From: Nocardia sp. NBC_01327
Lineage (GTDB): Bacteria; Actinomycetota; Actinomycetes; Mycobacteriales; Mycobacteriaceae
DNA length: 64,000 nucleotides
NCBI RefSeq assembly: GCF_035958815.1
Contig: NZ_CP108383.1
Coordinates: 3,534,001-3,598,000, forward strand
Direction of reading: 5' to 3'
The notes under the pieces: model-generated
What the model saw: the letters and a program-made list of their open reading frames with translations, nothing else
What the model was told of the DNA's origin: nothing
The model's database searches: none
Program-made: the position numbers and the translations under genes
Part shown: positions 8,680 to 16,612 of the stretch, in pieces
Numbering within the stretch: position 1 is the first letter of the stretch
Layout: every line of letters begins with the position of its first letter

Positions 8680-8937
8680 ATCGCCTGGTAGATGGGGGTA
8701 AAAGTGAACTACAGCCCTGTGATTCGAGAACAGCTCAGTGAACGTTCGGCAGCGTACGACCCGGATTATGTCTCCAGCGCGCCGGCATCACCGAAAGCGC
8801 AGCCAAGGTGTGTCCACGCCCTCCGGCGCGTCGCCCAGCCACCGCCCGCACCCCACTGAGGCCGCCTCTCCGCCACGCGGACCCACCACCCCCATCCCCA
8901 CGGTCGCACCGCGTTTTTACGCCGTTGTCCACGCGAT
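8680..8937. other. Intergenic spacer between divergent tRNA units
   Basis: No supported gene here. Open frames on both strands (about 75-85 codons) lack ribosome sites and have arginine/proline-rich, non-protein-like composition. The stretch separates the Gly-Cys-Val cluster from tRNA-Val(CAC). Confidence 0.6.
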
Positions 8938-8966
8938 TTGGTATGTCCCCGGTAGTGCGTGTTAAT
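8938..8966 (+). promoter_or_regulatory. Probable promoter of tRNA-Val(CAC)
   Basis: TTGGTA at 8938-8943 and GTTAAT at 8961-8966 are spaced by 17 bases, 49 bases before the tRNA 5' end. Each hexamer matches the sigma-A consensus at four of six positions. Confidence 0.5.
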
Positions 8967-9015
8967 GTTCTTTCTCGTTCGACCAGCACAACAACGCAGG
9001 GCCGAACACCCGTAA

Positions 9016-9087
9016 GGTCTCATAGCTCAGCGGGAGAGCATTCGCCTCACACGCGAAGGGTCGCTGGTTCAATCCCAGCTGGGACCA
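9016..9087 (+). tRNA. tRNA-Val (CAC)
   Basis: Forward-strand cloverleaf: acceptor GGTCTCA pairs with TGGGACC, D-arm GCTC/GAGC, anticodon stem TTCGC/GCGAA with loop CTCACAC (anticodon CAC), T-arm GCTGG/CCAGC with TTCAATC loop, discriminator A. CCA is not encoded (the next bases are CAA). It marks the left edge of the island-like region and is a plausible integration site. Confidence 0.97.
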
Positions 9088-9091
9088 CAAC

Positions 9092-9135
9092 AAAAAAGCA
9101 GGTCAGAGCCCTAAAAGGCTCTGACCTGCTTTTTT
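9092..9135 (+). terminator. Strong intrinsic terminator after tRNA-Val
   Basis: GCAGGTCAGAGCC (9098-9110) pairs perfectly with GGCTCTGACCTGC (9117-9129) around a CTAAAA loop, followed by six T and preceded by six A, so it should work on both strands. Confidence 0.93.
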
Positions 9136-9157
9136 CGTGCCAGATACGTGCCAGATA
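9136..9157. repeat. Tandem 11-bp repeat beside tRNA-Val terminator
   Basis: CGTGCCAGATA occurs twice head to tail immediately after the terminator T-run. Its position at the tRNA/island boundary makes it a candidate recombinase arm site or a leftover of an integrase-proximal attachment region; no intact integrase gene lies next to it. Confidence 0.6.
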
Positions 9158-9277
9158 GCGCTGCGAAAACGGGGTCGCTTGGCCCTAATGCTGGCGCCCG
9201 GGGAGCGGACAGCCACATCGGCCGCCGACTTGGCCACACATACGACGATCGATTCCTCACCCTGCGCGATAGTCCAC

Positions 9278-9856
9278 TCACATGAGACTGCGAACCAAGA
9301 CATCGAAGGTCGGCGCATCGGGCCAGTCCGGTCGCATCGTTCCGACTCTCCGCCAGCCCCACCGTGAGTATCGGTTGTATGCGCGGGAATTCTGCGGGTC
9401 GACCAGCAGTGTGGCGCGTTGTTCTCTACGGCCGTTGAGTAGCTCGTCTTGAAGGGCGCGTGCGATCCCTCGCCCGGCGTACTCGTTGCACACCATGATC
9501 TCGCTCAATGCGAAGGTGCGGTTGCCCGTCTCGTGTGTGAAGGCAGCCAGGTCGGTGTCCGCGATGTCGAGGCGAGATATCTGCCACCAGATGGTATCCG
9601 GCAGCAGCGGCCAGCCCCAGGTTTGACCGACCGGTTTGCCGTCGAGGTAGGCGAAGACCAGCTCGAAGTCACCCGCGCGAGTGGGGCTGGTGTATGCACC
9701 GAATCGGTGCATGAATTCCGCGGGTGCTTCGAAGAGGTCACCGGCGTCGATCGCTTCCACGTACGAGCGGCGAAACACATCCTCTACAGTCTCGCGCTGT
9801 TCGCGGGCTTGCGAAGCTGTCAGGCGCTGGAAACTCAGACCGGCGGGCGGCGTCAT
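9278..9856 (-). CDS. GNAT family N-acetyltransferase
   Basis: Start set at the ATG at 9856, which overlaps the stop of the upstream XRE gene (ATGA), giving 192 residues; a longer reading to 10060 is implausible because it overlaps that gene. The acetyl-CoA-binding motif A is visible as LSEIMVCNEYAGRGIARALQDELL, followed by YNRYSRWGWRRVG, a motif B-like end. It transfers an acetyl group to an unknown acceptor. Coupling to a TPR-type XRE regulator suggests a shared function within the island. Confidence 0.85.
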   Translation of the reverse strand: MTPPAGLSFQRLTASQAREQRETVEDVFRRSYVEAIDAGDLFEAPAEFMHRFGAYTSPTRAGDFELVFAYLDGKPVGQTWGWPLLPDTIWWQISRLDIADTDLAAFTHETGNRTFALSEIMVCNEYAGRGIARALQDELLNGRREQRATLLVDPQNSRAYNRYSRWGWRRVGTMRPDWPDAPTFDVLVRSLM

Positions 9857-11190
9857 GCGGTGATCACTTTCCGTGCCAGGGTGTCGAATTGATGGCGGAA
9901 GTCCCCGCCGATTGCCAGCTGGTCGACCGCTTGTCTGACTGGTTCGAGGACTCGCAGCGTTCGAGGGGAAGAGAGTTCGGCGAACTCGGTGACTACGGGC
10001 ATGGCGTGATTCACAGCCTCGGTGAGGTCGCCACGGCGGGCATGGGTGTTGGCTGTCCAAGCGCGCAAGTTCGCGTCATTGCGATCGTTGCCTTGTCCCG
10101 CGGCAACTGTCTCGAACAGTGCGAATGCGCGGTCGAAGTCGCCGAGGTCTGCCGAGCCACGGGCTTCGTGCCCGAGGATCTCCTGGCGATCGACGAACCT
10201 GAGCCATTGTGGACACGCGTCGATTGGTTCATGAGCAATCGCGTACTCGAGTTCGCGCCACGCGGTTCCGATTGCACGCTCGAATGCAGGCCGATCCAGC
10301 AGCACGGCGTACGCCTGGGCATCACGTACGGCGATCAGGGCATGGACACGGCCTGGTGGCCCGCCGCGCAACAGGTTCCGGGCGCGATCGATCAGTTTGA
10401 GGGCGTGATACGGACTACCGGCACCGCTTCGCGACAAGGTGATCATTTGCGTGGCGGAGGAGAGACACGCGTGCGTGAGGACGTTGGCATCGTTCGCTTC
10501 CGCGCCCAGCGCGAGGGCGTCGGAATAGCAGCGGCGCGCGACCGCATGTCGGTCGGCGTCGTAGGCGAGCCAGCCGGCTTGTGCGGCGAGTTCCCCGACC
10601 GCACTGGTGTACGCATTGCCCGTGGCGATGTCGTAGGACCCGGTATCGAGCAGGTGTTTGGTCTTGCTTAGCTGTTCCACGGCGAAGTCGACCAGTTGTC
10701 CGCCGCCGATGCGTTGGTCCTCTTGGGTGAGGGCGGCAACGGCGTCCATCAGCCGCTGCACATCGGATCGGCCAATGTGGTTGGTACCGCTTCCGATCAA
10801 TGTCGTGGCGGCTCCGGCCGCGGCCAGCTTTCCGAATTCGCGTCGCTTCACCGCGTCCCCGTCCTCCGAATGGTAGAGATCGAGTTCATCGCCCTGTGGG
10901 TCCTCGGCTATGAGGTTGCCATCGATCGGGCTGGATGGTGTTCGCACTTCCTGCGGGAGCGACAACGCCGCGGCGAACCGAGCGAGCTGGTCTGGGTCGA
11001 GTCTGGCCAGGAGCGTGTCCAGCGCTTCGGCGGATCTGCCTGCCACTGGGCGCTTTTCGGTTGTACGCTCCCACTTCTTCACCGTGGGCGCGACGTACCC
11101 GACGGTGTCGGCGAACTCTTCCTGCGTTTGCCGCAGAGCTGCCTTGCGCAAGGCGCGGACTTCGGTCCGGGTCCATTTGTGCACGATCAT
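9853..11190 (-). CDS. XRE-type helix-turn-helix regulator with long helical repeat region
   Basis: Start at the ATG at 11190, preceded by GGGAG; the protein has 445 residues. The N-terminus carries a helix-turn-helix (TEVRALRKAALRQTQEEFADTVGYVAPTVKKWER). The remaining about 350 residues are alpha-helical with repeated Ala/Leu-rich pairs resembling tetratricopeptide repeats (AQAGWLAYDADRHAVARRCYSDAL, RGDLTEAVNHAMPVV). Such regulators are common in mobile elements and antibiotic-gene regions of Streptomyces and Nocardia, where the repeat domain may bind a peptide or partner. Its stop overlaps the start of the GNAT gene. Confidence 0.85.
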   Translation of the reverse strand: MIVHKWTRTEVRALRKAALRQTQEEFADTVGYVAPTVKKWERTTEKRPVAGRSAEALDTLLARLDPDQLARFAAALSLPQEVRTPSSPIDGNLIAEDPQGDELDLYHSEDGDAVKRREFGKLAAAGAATTLIGSGTNHIGRSDVQRLMDAVAALTQEDQRIGGGQLVDFAVEQLSKTKHLLDTGSYDIATGNAYTSAVGELAAQAGWLAYDADRHAVARRCYSDALALGAEANDANVLTHACLSSATQMITLSRSGAGSPYHALKLIDRARNLLRGGPPGRVHALIAVRDAQAYAVLLDRPAFERAIGTAWRELEYAIAHEPIDACPQWLRFVDRQEILGHEARGSADLGDFDRAFALFETVAAGQGNDRNDANLRAWTANTHARRGDLTEAVNHAMPVVTEFAELSSPRTLRVLEPVRQAVDQLAIGGDFRHQFDTLARKVITA

Positions 11191-11371
11191 CGCCACTCCC
11201 GCCTCGTGGCCGCAATGGTGTGTATGCGAAGCGTATTCCCTCTGTAGACCTGTCATGGCTGGGATAGCGATCTCAGGTTCGAGAACCTTGATTCAGGTTC
11301 GCTGCCGGACGGCCACGATTACTTCGCCCGTGAAATTCCCAGCAGCGTGATTTGGCGGGAGGTCGTAAGTC

Positions 11372-11683
11372 ATGAGGCGGGAACCTACAGCCCTCGGTTA
11401 TGTGAACGATGACGTAAGTGCTGCAGCCAGCTGGGATTTGGCGCAGTGCCGCCGCCTTGCTCGCAGACTCGGTTACCGGTTGATCTGGCCCTCGAGTGAA
11501 TGTGTGCTGGGGCTGGTCGATCAGGTGCGGTCGGCGGACGTGGACGCGGTCATCGTGCCGTCCGCCGCGCACCTGGACGAGCCCACTCTCGACAGGCTGA
11601 TGCACAGCTGCGACGTCGAGACGGTGAGCCCTCCACAGACCTATGCGCGTTACTTCGGTGGGAGGCAGGGATGTCCGGCGTAA
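11372..11683 (+). CDS. Small island protein, possibly related to resolvase-like folds
   Basis: A 103-residue protein, divergent from the XRE regulator. The pattern CRRLARRLGYRLIWPSSECVLGLVDQV then DVDAVIVPSAAHLDEPTLDRLM resembles the alternating beta/alpha layout of the resolvase N-terminal fold (one residue stretch naming a position, then a strand ending in a hydroxyl residue), but no catalytic Ser is evident. Such proteins recur in nocardial and streptomycete mobile elements without known function. Its end overlaps the next gene by 13 bases. Confidence 0.6.
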   Translation: MRREPTALGYVNDDVSAAASWDLAQCRRLARRLGYRLIWPSSECVLGLVDQVRSADVDAVIVPSAAHLDEPTLDRLMHSCDVETVSPPQTYARYFGGRQGCPA

Positions 11684-11943
11684 CACCTCTGGAGATGCCC
11701 GACTACGCGGTGCTCGGCGCGCTGAATCTGGCAGGCCGTGCGCTGAGCATCGCTTGTGTCGCGACGGAGGTCGCTGCCCCTGAATCCGGACCCGGCCTGT
11801 CGCTGAGCCACGACTCAGTGCGCCGCATCCTGACACGACTGCAAGCACGGGGCCTGGTCGAGGAAGGTCAGAACAGAGGCTGGCAACCGACCCAGCGTGG
11901 GCGCGTGCTTTGGGCATCTAAGGGAAAGCGCTTCACCTTGTGA
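11671..11943 (+). CDS. Winged-helix-like DNA-binding protein
   Basis: Start at the ATG at 11671, preceded by GGGAGGCAGGG and overlapping the previous stop; 90 residues. The pattern LSHDSVRRILTRLQARGLVEEGQNRGWQPTQRGRVLW is a classic recognition helix plus wing, followed by a basic tail. Probably a transcriptional or replication-type regulator of the mobile element. Its last third lies in the direct repeat that recurs, decayed, at 18570. Confidence 0.65.
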   Translation: MSGVTPLEMPDYAVLGALNLAGRALSIACVATEVAAPESGPGLSLSHDSVRRILTRLQARGLVEEGQNRGWQPTQRGRVLWASKGKRFTL

Positions 11944-12119
11944 CGGGGCCCGGACCGCAACGAACCGAAGCATCCAACCAAGGGAGACCGTGTAATGCCT
12001 TTGGACACAGGGTTATTGCTCGCAGTCATGCTCGCCTGCATAGCCGTTGTGGTCACCGTCAGGTGGAGTTTGGCCGACGGCTTTCAAGCGCCCACGACTG
12101 AGGACGTACACCGCGTCGC
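11865..12119 (+). repeat. Direct repeat copy 1 (approx. 255 bp)
   Basis: This segment recurs in the same orientation at 18570-18823 with about 20 substitutions and small indels (roughly 92 percent identity by eye). Copy 1 contains the intact end of the winged-helix gene and the start of the following small membrane ORF; copy 2 has lost both reading frames. The two copies bracket the kinase/phosphatase/vWA/SLATT cassette. Confidence 0.9.
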
Positions 12120-12186
12120 GGGCGGCTTCCGCACAGTTCCACTACAGAATCGACACCGTATTCATGGTCGGCATCGGGCCACCTGA
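11995..12186 (+). CDS. Small single-span membrane protein, hypothetical
   Basis: A 63-residue ORF with GGGAG eight bases before its ATG. Residues 5-24 form one hydrophobic span (LDTGLLLAVMLACIAVVVTV). In the second repeat copy the ATG has become ATA and the frame breaks after the span, so only this copy could be functional. It follows the winged-helix gene by 51 bp. The function is unknown and the last 20 residues look non-native. Confidence 0.45.
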   Translation: MPLDTGLLLAVMLACIAVVVTVRWSLADGFQAPTTEDVHRVAGGFRTVPLQNRHRIHGRHRAT

Positions 12187-12661
12187 AGACTGTGATTCGC
12201 TCGAAATCCCACTGTGCATACGCTATTAGATGGGAGGCGATCGGCACAGGGGGGCTTGCTTGTTATTGTCGGAGACAGTGGGCGCAGGTTGGTATGCATC
12301 CGGGAGTGTTGGTCAAGCGCCGGTGCGGGGCAGTGGGCGAGTATCGGGTGGCGTGCCGATTCGTTAGGTCTCGACCCGTTACAACAGACGCGATGCTCCG
12401 TGGAAATGTGGCGGAGTCAGTTCAAATTCGAAGGGATAGTGGGACTTTCGGATTGTCTGCGGCCGCACCGCAGTCCGAGCCCTACAACTTGTACCGCGGG
12501 ACCCGTCATCGGGTCCGCTCCGACACCCATGGCCAATCCTTCACGTCATCACAGTCGTCTTGTGCGCATCCTGACGGTCGGCTGGGAAGTGCTCGCTTCT
12601 CACTGTCCGCAGCGTCGTCCGAGGCGATTTCTCCATCCCGCCCACCCGCTGATCCGGCGTG
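12187..12661. other. Non-coding or eroded stretch
   Basis: Between repeat copy 1 and the kinase gene. Two overlapping open frames exist but have no ribosome site, no domain and atypical composition. I see no RNA gene or clear repeat. It may be debris from the insertion that brought in the cassette. Confidence 0.5.
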
Positions 12662-14776
12662 TTAATCCCCGAGATGTATGAACCTCACATAGTGAGGGAA
12701 TGACAACCGAGACCGGCTAAGAAGTAGTGCCTTGTGAGCATTGGTGAGATGTTTCAGCTCCTCAACGGAACCTCGTTTCTCCGCCAGATTCCTGCCAATT
12801 TCATGTAATTCGGGTCGAAGTATTTCCAACTTGGATCGATTGTCAGCAATGTGATTTGTGCGCCACTGTTTCGCTTCAGAGTTTACCGCGTTCTGTCTTC
12901 TAGACGCGTCCTCATCCAGTTTCTGTTCTAAAGCCTTTATTTCGTCTTCTAGGGGCTTAAACTCATTGGCAATCTTTTTGGTATCAGTTGCCGAAAGAGT
13001 TCCGGAGTACCGGGATTGGGCGTGTGATTCACACCGTCGGCGCCACGCGATGAGTTCCTCGGCTTTCTTAGGGCCTATTCCTGGTATTCTTACCCTTCGG
13101 CCGTCTGGAAGTATGAGCAGCGCTGAAGAGCGACTGATATGAACGTCGGCGAAGTCTGCCGCAGTGTGAATACCATTGCATTTCAGCGCCTTCTTATCTC
13201 CAGGGTTGAGCCCCGCCACTGAGTTCCCGCTCAGTTCATAAAAGCCTAGTTGGCTACGGGCCCAAAGCTCCCTCTGTTCACGTAGTAGCTTCTCGCAGGC
13301 ATTTCGTTTCGATAGGTTTAAGTTATTCAATCTGTCGTTGATCGCAGATTTTCGTGCATTCTTATCAATCTCGATTCTTGCATACTCTTTCTGGGCTCTC
13401 ATTCTCGTAGGTCCCCGGGCGTTGGCTAATTCTGACATCAGGGCACTTTCGTTCGCTATCAACTGTGCGTAGTTTCTCTCCATTTCATCGATACCAACGG
13501 CCGCAATGCTCCTGCTTGAGAGATCTAGTTGTTGTGTTTTGAGAGATGCGTCTATCCGATTGAGTTCCTCTCGTCGGCTTCGAAGAAGTAGCGTGATCGC
13601 TGTGATCAGGAAAAATAGAGCTAGAAAATATGAAACGGCCATGTAAAACGATATTACTCCAGCCGCGCTAAGTGAGAATAGTGCGACAAATGACAGCGGG
13701 CTCGATACCGCAGCCAGAATCTCTAGAGTAGTCCTGCCATGAAAGGCATTCAGATCTGTGCTGGCTGACGTCTTCGCAGACGTCAAAGGCTCGCTGTGCA
13801 TTGGATTTGTCTGCCGCAAGTCAGGCGCAATGTCATCCGGTATAACTGGCAGTGGCAAGATATTAGTCGACTCGGTGACTAGATGCACAAACAGTTCTGA
13901 AAGGGCGCTAACAGCAGGATCTCTGTGGCAACGAAGAACTGAGAAGGATAACGACGTATCTAGATCATCGAAGTCCTCCGCCGCGAGGAGAAGGTATTCG
14001 CCGCCTTGATCGTGAAGCAACTTCCACAATAGTGGATCAGACGCGATAGAAAAGAGGGAAATAACTATTATCCAGATCGAAAATCGATCGAAATCAGTTG
14101 GTGGCCCCTCCCATCTCGTTACGGGCTGATAGTTGCGGTGTCCGGTCTCGCTGTTAGTAGAGCCGTCGCAAGATGGAACGTGCATTGCATCATAGTCAAC
14201 CAGCCGCAGGGTGCGGTCGGGCGCTACCAATATATTGCCGTGCTGAAGATCGCCATGAACTATTCCCGCAAGAGCTAGGTCTTTTGCCAGAGACAAAAAA
14301 TTCTCCGCTACCAGACGTACTGATTCACTGTCCGTATGATTGGATTCGATCCAGCGGAGGAGATCTACGCCCTCGATCCATTCCATCTTGACTATCGGGT
14401 ACCAGATACCGGCGACGCATATGCCGACTGAAAGGTACTCGAAGTTCATCTTCCACGGCTGAGATTGGGTTGTCGAATCAATGGATGCAAGCTTTTGCGC
14501 AATCTTTAAGTAGCGTGATGCCCGCTCATCGGTGTGGAAGGTGAAACACTTGATCGCTACACGTTTTCCACGTGGACTAGTGAGTATGAAAACGGTTGCA
14601 AAATTCCCCGAAATGGCACGGGGCATTCCATTTGAGTTAAGGTCTGGCGTCGCGTACGCCAGTTCTGGGTGTCTGAAGCACAATGCAGGGTTTTGCACTG
14701 CTAGCGCATACTGACTTCCTGACGGATAATTCCGTAGAGGGTTGACCTGTGATTTGTCAGCGCGTTCATCAATCAT
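12662..14776 (-). CDS. Membrane protein kinase with helix-hairpin-helix domain (YegI / TerY-P triad type)
   Basis: A 704-residue protein. The kinase-like domain has ATP-anchoring K76 in VAIKCF, a glycine-poor loop (ISGNFATVF), catalytic loop H174-G-D176-L-Q-H-G-N181 and metal-binding D194 in DYD. Two predicted membrane helices follow (about 352-398), then a long charged coiled coil (400-510), two helix-hairpin-helix motifs (about 521-545; PGIGPKKAEELIAWRR at 565-580) and another coiled coil. The order matches E. coli YegI and the kinase of the TerY-P triad. It starts 6 bp after the PP2C stop and is likely translationally coupled. Codon usage is clearly AT-richer than the chromosome, pointing to transfer. 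Confidence 0.85.
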   Translation of the reverse strand: MIDERADKSQVNPLRNYPSGSQYALAVQNPALCFRHPELAYATPDLNSNGMPRAISGNFATVFILTSPRGKRVAIKCFTFHTDERASRYLKIAQKLASIDSTTQSQPWKMNFEYLSVGICVAGIWYPIVKMEWIEGVDLLRWIESNHTDSESVRLVAENFLSLAKDLALAGIVHGDLQHGNILVAPDRTLRLVDYDAMHVPSCDGSTNSETGHRNYQPVTRWEGPPTDFDRFSIWIIVISLFSIASDPLLWKLLHDQGGEYLLLAAEDFDDLDTSLSFSVLRCHRDPAVSALSELFVHLVTESTNILPLPVIPDDIAPDLRQTNPMHSEPLTSAKTSASTDLNAFHGRTTLEILAAVSSPLSFVALFSLSAAGVISFYMAVSYFLALFFLITAITLLLRSRREELNRIDASLKTQQLDLSSRSIAAVGIDEMERNYAQLIANESALMSELANARGPTRMRAQKEYARIEIDKNARKSAINDRLNNLNLSKRNACEKLLREQRELWARSQLGFYELSGNSVAGLNPGDKKALKCNGIHTAADFADVHISRSSALLILPDGRRVRIPGIGPKKAEELIAWRRRCESHAQSRYSGTLSATDTKKIANEFKPLEDEIKALEQKLDEDASRRQNAVNSEAKQWRTNHIADNRSKLEILRPELHEIGRNLAEKRGSVEELKHLTNAHKALLLSRSRLSFPHYVRFIHLGD

Positions 14777-14782
14777 TTCGGT

Positions 14783-15673
14783 CTATCGTGAGAGGCTGAT
14801 GTGTACGAGTGCGATATCATCGTTCCTTAGATCGGTGCTAGCTCGATTCTCCTCTATCCAGGATCTGAATAACGTCAAGTTGCCGCTACTTGTTAAAGCT
14901 ATCAGGTTTGCCACCGTCCGTTCGAACTCCTCTGAGTCGGAACTATCTTGCAGAGTGAGAAGCCAATTCGCCATTGCATCTGTCATTAGAAAGAAATCGT
15001 CACCCGCTTCAGCGGTACCGCTGTCGAAATGAGTCCGCTTGTAGACCAAGGCCGAATTTTCGGTTCTGCTTCCCAGGAGTGCAGTCTTGTGGCTAAATTC
15101 AGAGGCGTTGGAAATGGGGGTTTGCTTTATGATTCGGCCTTCACGAATCTGAAATAGGCACGAATCTCCGAGCGCTGCGGACTGCCACACCACGGTGTCA
15201 AAGACTCGTTCGGAATCAGTGCTGTGCGGCATAATATATGAAGGGTCTAAACGAACGGCCAAGAATGTGGCGAATTCTCCTGCTGCCAACTTTGGTTCCT
15301 CATACCACTGCACAGGCCGTTCATCTTTGTTTCGACTGGATAAATAGTCAGCCTTTTGTCGCTGCCAGCCTTTCAGTAACGCCATCACAAAGACGCTGAA
15401 TTCTTCTCCGGTTCCAACTAGGATGGAAGGATCATCTAGAATCATTCGAGCAGTCGTAATTGCGATCCAGCTCGCCCATTCCCTCGCGAGCAGGCTTTCC
15501 GTGGCGCCATCGGATATCACAGCAACGATCGGCGAGCGAAGCTCGCTTCCCGGCGTAATCTCATCCGGAAGTATTCGTATTGCGTCTTCGCACTCTGGCT
15601 CCGTGTGACCGCGCTTAGGTACCAGGAATCTGGTGATTTCGGTGCGAATTGGTTCACCGCAGATCGGTCGCAC
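14783..15673 (-). CDS. PP2C-family serine/threonine phosphatase (YegK-like)
   Basis: A 296-residue protein from a GTG preceded by GGAGATAG. Metal-binding signatures of PP2C phosphatases are present in order: S54-D55-G56 in AVISDGATES, GD at 169-170 in AALGDSCLF, TDA at 231-233 in FFLMTDAMANW and N284-D285-D286 near the C-terminus. It probably reverses phosphorylation by the kinase encoded downstream. Its start overlaps the vWA gene by 20 bp and its stop lies 6 bp before the kinase ATG, so all three form one operon. Base composition is AT-rich like its neighbours. Confidence 0.87.
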   Translation of the reverse strand: MRPICGEPIRTEITRFLVPKRGHTEPECEDAIRILPDEITPGSELRSPIVAVISDGATESLLAREWASWIAITTARMILDDPSILVGTGEEFSVFVMALLKGWQRQKADYLSSRNKDERPVQWYEEPKLAAGEFATFLAVRLDPSYIMPHSTDSERVFDTVVWQSAALGDSCLFQIREGRIIKQTPISNASEFSHKTALLGSRTENSALVYKRTHFDSGTAEAGDDFFLMTDAMANWLLTLQDSSDSEEFERTVANLIALTSSGNLTLFRSWIEENRASTDLRNDDIALVHISLSR

Positions 15674-16490
15674 GGGTGCCTATCTCCAGGAACTTGGCCA
15701 GCGCGTTAATCGTCGCGTTGTAAACAAATCCGCGAGTGCGGTCCGACACGCGAAGCCCTTCCTGCTCGGCGTAGATGCGCATAGGGCTGGGAAGGATGCT
15801 TGACGTTCTAAATAGCAGCCGAGAATGCTCATTGGGCAGACTTTCGATGTCGTCCGGAAACATGGCGGGCGCATCTTTCGATGCCGACATGTGGAGGTTA
15901 AAGAGCAGTGCCATGCCGTCAGCCGTGGCGTGACTTACTATTGCGGAAGCGGCGGATACTGGGTCTCCGTCGGTCGATTCACCGTCGGTGAGGTTCAATA
16001 CAATTGGGGGGAAACTGCCCGGATAAGAATCAACCCACTGGGCGACCAGGTATTCGGCGTGTTTGAGCGCCCGATTCATTGGGGTACCACCGTCAGCCGC
16101 CGGCTTTAACCAGCTAGGCAGGCTGACCGGACGTTGTGTTACATCGCCCGATGTTGTGGTTTCGCTTATCGTCATCTTCCTCTTTTCGAGAAAGTTTTCC
16201 GCAAGCTCCGAGAGTGGAACTAGGTCACGGCCAGCGAGAGCGCCACCGTACGCAGACCCCACCGTGCGGCCGTAGCCGATCAGGGCGACATGAAAATAGT
16301 TGTCCACGAAGCCTGGCTTCGCGCATCGGACTGACAGGTCGTACAGCAGATCGTTGACGGCATCGGCAACTGCGACGGCCTTGGTGCGGGAAGGTCCGGT
16401 GCCGACCGTCTGCGCCATCGATTCTGACTGGTCAACCAGCAAGATGATGCACGCTGGGTTGGTGCGGCTGATCTCTGCCGAATACGCCAT
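15654..16490 (-). CDS. vWA-domain protein, TerY/YegL-like
   Basis: A 278-residue von Willebrand A-domain protein; GAGGAG lies 8 bases before the ATG. A complete MIDAS metal site is visible: D20-Q-S22-E-S24, T136 in GGTPMNRAL and D169 in NLTDGEST. Family members mediate metal-dependent protein-protein contacts and are proposed to present substrates to the partner kinase and phosphatase. It is the first gene of the operon vWA-PP2C-kinase and diverges from the SLATT-like gene across 122 bp. Confidence 0.88.
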   Translation of the reverse strand: MAYSAEISRTNPACIILLVDQSESMAQTVGTGPSRTKAVAVADAVNDLLYDLSVRCAKPGFVDNYFHVALIGYGRTVGSAYGGALAGRDLVPLSELAENFLEKRKMTISETTTSGDVTQRPVSLPSWLKPAADGGTPMNRALKHAEYLVAQWVDSYPGSFPPIVLNLTDGESTDGDPVSAASAIVSHATADGMALLFNLHMSASKDAPAMFPDDIESLPNEHSRLLFRTSSILPSPMRIYAEQEGLRVSDRTRGFVYNATINALAKFLEIGTRATDLR

Positions 16491-16612
16491 GCGGAAGACT
16501 CCTCAACTCACAGGGAACTTTGGTCGGTCAGTCGTACCCTAGTGTGACCACCACAGGCGCCCAATTATACTGAGCCGCACCGTGACTGGACGGTCAACCG
16601 GAAGAGGCGGGG

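Noticed and set aside
8735..8989. Frames of 75-85 codons between the tRNA units
   Set aside because: Arg/Pro-rich, no ribosome site, on both strands at once; typical noise in GC-rich DNA.
12192..12681. Two overlapping forward frames of about 155 codons
   Set aside because: No ribosome site, no domain, and they run into the antisense of the kinase end.
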